A stretch of 10,880 bases of DNA from an uncultured Erysipelotrichaceae bacterium (GTDB lineage: Bacteria; Bacillota_I; Bacilli_A; Erysipelotrichales; Erysipelotrichaceae): the NCBI GenBank assembly GCA_946621045.1, contig CAMOOA010000030.1, positions 1-10,880 on the forward strand. The letters are read 5' to 3'. The translations under genes were made by a program, and so were the position numbers. Each line of letters opens with the position of its first letter. The stretch's first letter is position 1. The notes under the pieces are model-generated. The model did no database searches. It was not told the origin of the DNA and worked only from the letters and a program-made list of their open reading frames with translations. Shown piece by piece: positions 7,430 through 10,880 of this stretch.

Positions 7430-7825
7430 TCAGTCCTTCAGGGAAGCAAGAACTTCCGCAAGATCCTGCGGCTCGGAAGGGTTGAAGGCGACCTGAATCG
7501 CATCGGACGCTCCGTAGCGCGGAATGACATGGACATGCAGGTGATCGACGGTCTGTCCGGCTGCTTCTCCACAGTTGCTGAGGAGATTTACGCCGGCACA
7601 GCCGGTTTTTTCTTTCAGAAGACGGGCAACCTTCGCCGCCGCCGCAAAGACCGTACGGACGGTCTCGTCATCCGCTTCCACAACATTGGGAGTGTGATGC
7701 TTCGGCATGACGATGGTATGACCCCGCGTAACCTGTGAGATGTCCAGAATGGCAAGCACCTGATCGTCTTCATAGACGACGGATGAAGGAATCTTATGGT
7801 CAATGATATCGCAGAAAATACACAT
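7430..7825 (-). CDS. hit: HIT-family nucleotide hydrolase (Hit/HinT-like)
   Basis: This 131-residue protein carries the histidine-triad motif HLHVHVI (H95, H97, H99) and a CxxC at C2/C5 that, with downstream histidines, binds zinc in many bacterial HIT proteins. Other family signs are DISQVTRGHTIVMPKHH (28-44), the SNCGEAAGQTV loop (83-93) and a C-terminal acidic helix. Such enzymes hydrolyse nucleoside phosphoramidates or dinucleoside polyphosphates; the true substrate cannot be read from sequence. The frame extends upstream to 7888, but the start MCIFCDII at 7825 matches the family and has GGAGGT (7832-7837) 6 nt ahead. The upstream extension would also run through the promoter -10 box and the prsA terminator. 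The gene converges on gatD and appears to be transcribed alone. Confidence 0.93.
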   Translation of the reverse strand: MCIFCDIIDHKIPSSVVYEDDQVLAILDISQVTRGHTIVMPKHHTPNVVEADDETVRTVFAAAAKVARLLKEKTGCAGVNLLSNCGEAAGQTVDHLHVHVIPRYGASDAIQVAFNPSEPQDLAEVLASLKD

Positions 7826-7831
7826 GGTTTT

Positions 7832-7837
7832 ACCTCC
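7832..7837 (-). promoter_or_regulatory. hit: ribosome binding site that fixes the hit start
   Basis: On the minus strand GGAGGT lies 6 nt before the ATG at 7825-7823. It favours the 131-residue product over a longer frame that would open at 7888. Confidence 0.85.
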
Positions 7838-7843
7838 GGATTT

Positions 7844-7849
7844 ATTATA
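7844..7849 (-). promoter_or_regulatory. hit: -10 box of the hit promoter
   Basis: A perfect TATAAT on the minus strand places the transcription start near 7837, giving a leader of only about 10-13 nt that starts at the Shine-Dalgarno. No good -35 box is visible at 16-18 bp; that interval is occupied by the T-tract and stem of the upstream prsA-like terminator. Readthrough transcription of hit from the prsA-like genes is the alternative. Confidence 0.5.
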
Positions 7850-7858
7850 CCGCCGCGC

Positions 7859-7886
7859 AAAAGAAAACGCCGAATCACTTCGGCGC
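7859..7886 (-). terminator. intrinsic terminator of the prsA-like pair
   Basis: On the minus strand CGCCGAA, loop GTGA, and TTCGGCG form a perfect 7-bp stem (7868-7885). TTTTCTTTT (7867-7859) follows. The stem begins 6 nt after the TAA of the second prsA-like gene (7892-7894). Confidence 0.88.
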
Positions 7887-7891
7887 ATTCC

Positions 7892-8803
7892 TTATTCTGC
7901 TTCGGCAGTGGGAGCCGGTGTGGGCGTTGGAGCCGGTTTGTCCTGAACCAGGATGTCCGGGTTGAGTTCCTTGAGCCCGTTGTAGAGGTTGATGTCATAT
8001 ACATGGAAGTTGTATTTCCGCAGATAGAAATCGTTGCTTTCATCGGTAACGGCACTGATTCCGGAAATCGCCTTGACAGCATCCTCTTTGAATTCTGCAG
8101 GGTCATGGGAGACAAGCTTCAGGACATAGAAGGTTGCGCCGTCCGAAGAGGGAACCTGAGTCCATCCGTCATCCACAGACATGGAACGCAGAACGGAGAG
8201 TGCTGCGGAATCATATGATGTCGTATTCATCGTGATGACTTCTTCATCGCCTTTGCTGGAAGAGTTGTTTTCACTGGCTGCCTCAGCCGGTGTCACACTT
8301 CCGTCCTTCAGCGCGCTGATTGCAGCGGACGCATCATCGCTGGATGTGAAGGTCAGTACGATGGCCTTCAGCGGATCAAAGCTCGTGCAGAGCGATTCAA
8401 AGTTTTCTTCTGTATATTTCTCGACAAGCTTGCTGGTAAGGGTGTTGGGGAGAATGTACTTCTCCGCATAGGTGTCTTCCGTAAGTCCCATGGAATCCAG
8501 GAATTCGGTGAACTGATCACCGTACATCATCGAATAGAACTGTGCCTGGCTCTTTGCCTCTTCCTTCATTTCATCGGTGACTTCAATTTCCTGTGCCGAA
8601 ATCCGGTTCATTGCGTCGGTATTGGCTGTATTTGCGCCGACTGATGCGAACATCATGTTGTAGAGTTCACCTTTCGTGACCGTGGTATCGCCGACAGTCA
8701 TCAGCGTTTCGCCGCTGTTGGCAAGGGCAGCAGTTGCGTCCTTGCAGCCGGCCAGCATCAGCAGGGCAAGACCTGCACACATCAGTTTCTTCATACTGTT
8801 CAT
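7892..8803 (-). CDS. PrsA/SurA-like lipoprotein with degenerate parvulin domain
   Basis: The 303-residue precursor has a lipoprotein signal peptide: KK at 5-6, a hydrophobic core 7-18, and lipobox LAGC with the lipidated Cys at 20. Residues about 30-145 resemble the SurA/PrsA chaperone N-domain (TVGDTTVTKGELYNMMF, repeated acidic helices). Residues about 145-232 align in layout with a PPIC (parvulin) domain (KAIVLTFTS at the start, ATFYVLKLVSHDP at the end). The usual SEDPS...GG.LG core is replaced by a Ser/Asn-rich stretch (178-184), so prolyl isomerase activity is doubtful. The tail (290-303) is Pro/Thr/Ala-rich, encoded partly by two copies of GGAGCCGGT (plus-strand 7911-7919 and 7929-7937). 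The start has GGAGG (8811-8815) 7 nt ahead, lying inside the end of the upstream gene. It is probably a membrane-anchored extracellular folding factor or a non-catalytic helper of its neighbour. Confidence 0.82.
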   Translation of the reverse strand: MNSMKKLMCAGLALLMLAGCKDATAALANSGETLMTVGDTTVTKGELYNMMFASVGANTANTDAMNRISAQEIEVTDEMKEEAKSQAQFYSMMYGDQFTEFLDSMGLTEDTYAEKYILPNTLTSKLVEKYTEENFESLCTSFDPLKAIVLTFTSSDDASAAISALKDGSVTPAEAASENNSSSKGDEEVITMNTTSYDSAALSVLRSMSVDDGWTQVPSSDGATFYVLKLVSHDPAEFKEDAVKAISGISAVTDESNDFYLRKYNFHVYDINLYNGLKELNPDILVQDKPAPTPTPAPTAEAE

Positions 8804-8805
8804 GT

Positions 8806-9813
8806 TCAGTCCTCCATTCCCGCATAAGCGCGGACTGCTTTTTCAACTTCCGGATCCGTGAAGGAGAGTCCGAGTTCCTCGGCTTTTCCCCAGATTACCT
8901 TGTTGGTCAGCGTGGTGTCATAGGTATTGAGAAGATTGCTGTAGACGTCGCCGTCAGAAACTTCAATATCCTCTGTAAGGCTGTTCTGTTCACGGTATGC
9001 CTTAACCATTCCCTCATGCGTTGATGCATTGCATTTGATGCGGAAATAACCGAAGTTGGAAGAGTATACCCAGTCGGATACTTCGCCTTCCTTTAAGGCA
9101 AGCGCAGCATCCTGGAACGCGGAGTCGAGAGATGTGGTGTTGACATCGAGTGTGCCGAGTACGCCGCCGTTGGGTGCGCTGGAAGGATCTTCCGAAAGCG
9201 CCTTTGCGGTATCCTCGAAGGTGCCGGTTTCCAGTCCGTGATCAACCGCATCCATGCGGTTCTGTTCATCTTCGGTCGGCGTTCCTTCACCGGAATCACC
9301 GTTTTCAAAGCGGACCAGAATGTAGGAGATGTTGCGGACCTTCAGTTCATCGAAGTGTTCCTTGACATACTGCGAGGTCAGCTCCGTCTGCTTGTATGCA
9401 TTCACCAGATAATCTTCCAGACCGTCCATGCCGGAATAGCCGAGCGAGACCAGCTGGCTGTCGAGCATTTCACGATAGTTGGACGGATAATTGGATGCGT
9501 AATTTGAAATCACGCTTTCAGCCTGCGTTTTGGCATTTTTCTTCATCGCGTCGGTTGTCTCAATACTCTTGTCAGCTACAGTTGTGACAATCTTCTGAAA
9601 CAGGGCGGCCGGGCCGTTGGATTCATACATGGAGTTGTAGAAGTCGGTCGCCGTCACATCTGTATCGCCGACAGAATACACAACGCCTTCGCCGTTGGCA
9701 GTTTTGCCTTTGAGTTTGCCTTTGTTCGTATCGTAGATGTAGAACACGGAAATTCCCGCGAACAGTACGATAAGAAGGCAGACAAACCAGTTCTTCTTAA
9801 CAAAGTTGTTCAT
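8806..9813 (-). CDS. prsA: membrane-anchored PrsA-like peptidyl-prolyl isomerase
   Basis: The 335-residue protein has a short cytoplasmic start (MNNFVKKNW) and one hydrophobic segment at about 9-27, with no lipobox and no clear cleavage site. It is therefore likely an N-terminally anchored extracytoplasmic protein. Residues 43-158 resemble the SurA/PrsA chaperone N-domain. The parvulin domain runs about 160-262, with VRNISYILVRFE (159-170), FEDTAKALSEDPSSAPNGG (199-217), LGTLD (219-223), ALALKEGEVSDWV (237-249) and FGYFRIK (254-260). A helical C-terminal region follows. PrsA proteins fold secreted proteins at the membrane/wall interface. The start chosen at 9813 has AGGAGG (9819-9824) 5 nt ahead; an in-frame GTG at 9831 would overlap that site. 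Its stop is 2 nt before the next PrsA-like gene, so the two are co-transcribed and probably translationally coupled. Confidence 0.86.
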   Translation of the reverse strand: MNNFVKKNWFVCLLIVLFAGISVFYIYDTNKGKLKGKTANGEGVVYSVGDTDVTATDFYNSMYESNGPAALFQKIVTTVADKSIETTDAMKKNAKTQAESVISNYASNYPSNYREMLDSQLVSLGYSGMDGLEDYLVNAYKQTELTSQYVKEHFDELKVRNISYILVRFENGDSGEGTPTEDEQNRMDAVDHGLETGTFEDTAKALSEDPSSAPNGGVLGTLDVNTTSLDSAFQDAALALKEGEVSDWVYSSNFGYFRIKCNASTHEGMVKAYREQNSLTEDIEVSDGDVYSNLLNTYDTTLTNKVIWGKAEELGLSFTDPEVEKAVRAYAGMED

Positions 9814-9818
9814 TTCTT

Positions 9819-9824
9819 CCTCCT
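9819..9824 (-). promoter_or_regulatory. prsA: ribosome binding site that fixes the prsA start
   Basis: A perfect AGGAGG on the minus strand lies 5 nt before the ATG at 9813-9811. It rules against the upstream in-frame GTG at 9831, which would place this site inside the coding sequence. Confidence 0.85.
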
Positions 9825-9839
9825 GAAACACGCTTTTCT

Positions 9840-9867
9840 ATTATATACCAGTCTTTTTTGAATGCAA
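9840..9867 (-). promoter_or_regulatory. sigma-A promoter of the prsA-like pair
   Basis: On the minus strand TTGCAT (9867-9862) and a perfect TATAAT (9845-9840) are separated by 16 bp. The spacer is A-rich. The expected transcription start near 9833 gives a leader of about 20 nt containing the AGGAGG ribosome binding site. Confidence 0.75.
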
Positions 9868-9956
9868 TTTACGAGGGGAATCTGCAGTGTGAATTTTATC
9901 TGAACTTTTTGTTTCGGCGGTCCGAAGGTTTCAAACAAGACGTTGCACAACCCCTG

Positions 9957-9965
9957 TGTTATAAT
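9957..9965 (+). promoter_or_regulatory. extended -10 promoter of the suf operon
   Basis: TG-T-TATAAT forms an extended -10 element with a consensus TATAAT at 9960-9965. The expected start near 9972 gives a leader of about 26 nt. No good -35 box is visible at the proper spacing; a TTGCAC at 9943-9948 is only 11 bp away. Upstream lie two small inverted repeats, TTCGG-CGGT-CCGAA (9913-9926) and GTTG-CA-CAAC (9942-9951), that could be operator-like, though this is unproven. Confidence 0.6.
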
Positions 9966-9997
9966 CCCATAGGACAAAAAAGGAAAAAAGACAACAT

Positions 9998-10828
9998 ATG
10001 AAACGATTAGTAATCGAAAATCTCCACGTATCCGTGGAAGGAAAAGAAATACTGAGAGGAGTGGACCTCACCGTAAACAGCGGCGAGGTGCATGCCCTGA
10101 TGGGACCGAACGGCAACGGCAAATCCACACTGCTTGCGGCGATCATGGGACATCCGAAGTACATCGTCACTGAGGGTTCGATCACATTTGACGGAAAGGA
10201 TGTGCTTGCCATGTCTGTTGACGAGCGCAGCCGCGCCGGTCTGTTTCTTGCAATGCAGTATCCGCAGGAGATCCCGGGCGTCACAAACAGTGATTTCATG
10301 CGTGCGGCGATGAATGTGCGCAGAGAGTCGCCGATTCCGCTGTTCACGTTTATCAAGGCGATGGAGAAGACGATCAAGGATCTCGAAATGAAGGATGACC
10401 TTGCGCACCGTTTCCTCAACGAAGGTTTTTCCGGCGGTGAAAAGAAACGGAATGAAATCGTGCAGATGGAGCTCCTGAAGCCTGATCTTGCGATGCTGGA
10501 TGAGCTCGACTCCGGACTCGATGTCGATGCGCTTCATGTTGTCGCCAATGCCATCAACAACATGCGGAAGGAGTATCCGCTCAGCCTGATCGTTGTTTCC
10601 CATTACGAACGGTTCTATGAGCTGATCGAGCCGCAGTTTGTGCATGTTCTTGTCGACGGGAAAATCGTGGCTGAAGGGGACGCAGCACTCGCTAGACGTA
10701 TTGATGAAGAAGGATATGACTGGATCTACCGTGATTACGGAGTTCAGCCGGCAAGCGAGGCGGAACGCCGCAAGGCTCCGATCAGCCTCGGCTCATGCGC
10801 AGTCGCACAGAAAGCTCAGGAAAAATAA
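9998..10828 (+). CDS. sufC: SufC, ABC-type ATPase of the SUF Fe-S cluster scaffold
   Basis: SufC is the cytosolic ATPase that works with SufB and SufD to assemble Fe-S clusters. The 276-residue protein has all ABC motifs: Walker A GPNGNGKST (36-44), Q-loop near LAMQYPQEIPG (84-94), signature FSGGEKKR (144-151), Walker B LAMLDELDSGLD (164-175) and the H-loop SHYER (201-205). The MLDE.DSGLD sequence is characteristic of SufC rather than of transport ATPases, and no permease is nearby. It is somewhat longer than the usual 245-260 residues because of a C-terminal tail after about residue 250 with one Cys (C267 in LGSCAV). The start is preceded by AAGGA about 13 nt away, a rather long spacing. The next gene starts directly at the following base, consistent with a sufCD operon. 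Confidence 0.95.
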   Translation: MKRLVIENLHVSVEGKEILRGVDLTVNSGEVHALMGPNGNGKSTLLAAIMGHPKYIVTEGSITFDGKDVLAMSVDERSRAGLFLAMQYPQEIPGVTNSDFMRAAMNVRRESPIPLFTFIKAMEKTIKDLEMKDDLAHRFLNEGFSGGEKKRNEIVQMELLKPDLAMLDELDSGLDVDALHVVANAINNMRKEYPLSLIVVSHYERFYELIEPQFVHVLVDGKIVAEGDAALARRIDEEGYDWIYRDYGVQPASEAERRKAPISLGSCAVAQKAQEK

Positions 10829-10880
10829 ATGAAGGAGATCCGTGTAAATCAGAATATCCGTCTGGAGACCGGATTTCAGG
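10829..10880 (+). CDS. sufD: start of the next suf gene, probably sufD (partial)
   Basis: An ATG immediately follows the sufC TAA with no gap, and AGGA (10818-10821) lies 7 nt ahead. The first 17 residues visible are MKEIRVNQNIRLETGFQ, after which the window ends. In Bacillota sufC is normally followed by sufD, a scaffold subunit that partners SufB and SufC. The identity rests mainly on this position, because the fragment is too short for motif evidence. Confidence 0.6.
   Translation, partial: MKEIRVNQNIRLETGFQ

Noticed and set aside
9943..9948. TTGCAC as a -35 box for the sufC promoter
   Set aside because: It is only 11 bp from the TATAAT, too short for sigma-A, and no -10 box lies at a proper distance from it. 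The extended -10 alone explains the promoter better.
10007..10645. Long antisense frame within sufC
   Set aside because: sufC is unambiguous by its ABC motifs. The antisense product is a codon-bias shadow with no start signal or family resemblance.
1..10880. Mobile elements, CRISPR arrays, tRNA or rRNA genes, phage or defence genes
   Set aside because: I saw no transposase, repeat-spacer pattern, tRNA cloverleaf or long terminal inverted repeats. The genes are compact and in coherent operons, and base composition seems even throughout.

Overview
The window looks like a housekeeping chromosome segment from a low-to-mid GC Bacillota, most plausibly an Erysipelotrichia-type gut bacterium. The basis is a GC content of about 50% (an estimate by eye), strong AGGAGG-type ribosome binding sites, the MurT/GatD peptidoglycan-amidation pair, a PrsA-type lipoprotein, a SUF cluster that starts with sufC, and streptococcal/listerial-type glycolipid glycosyltransferases. 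TGA is used as a stop by several genes and never appears as an in-frame Trp codon, so a Mollicutes code is not indicated. The lineage is inferred from gene content and was not tested.

Layout: the 3' end of an unrecognised gene (to 125) is closed by a strong intrinsic terminator. A plus-strand cluster follows from 282 to 7408: a CpoA/LafB-like glycolipid glycosyltransferase, a YbhN/LPG-synthase-TM-like flippase, an LafA/Lmg-like glycosyltransferase fused in frame to a complete RecX, the YhaM 3'-5' exoribonuclease, MurT and GatD. From the flippase onward the genes overlap by 4 nt (ATGA) or are 2 nt apart, so they form a tight, translationally coupled operon. An apparently strong promoter sits directly before the flippase gene. 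GatD ends inside a bidirectional terminator shared with a convergent HIT-family gene (7430-7825, minus). Upstream of HIT on the minus strand are two tandem PrsA/parvulin-like exported proteins (7892-9813), with their own terminator and promoter. A 184-bp divergent intergenic region separates these from a plus-strand SUF Fe-S cluster operon: sufC complete, and the first codons of the next gene, probably sufD.

How it fits together: most of the window serves the cell envelope. The two glycosyltransferases would make mono- and then diglycosyl-diacylglycerol, a membrane glycolipid and lipoteichoic acid anchor. The flippase-like protein may move such a lipid. MurT/GatD amidates lipid II glutamate, and the PrsA-like proteins fold secreted proteins outside the membrane. 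YhaM, RecX and HIT are nucleic-acid or nucleotide functions embedded in this neighbourhood. In B. subtilis yhaM, prsA and hit are also neighbours, so part of the arrangement may be old.

No mobile element, CRISPR array, tRNA, rRNA or phage gene was seen. The points most worth a second look are the glycosyltransferase-RecX fusion, the likely leaderless start of the flippase gene, the apparent loss of one zinc-ribbon cysteine in MurT, and the packing of stop codon and terminator at the gatD/hit boundary. I do not see convincing evidence of a wholly new system.
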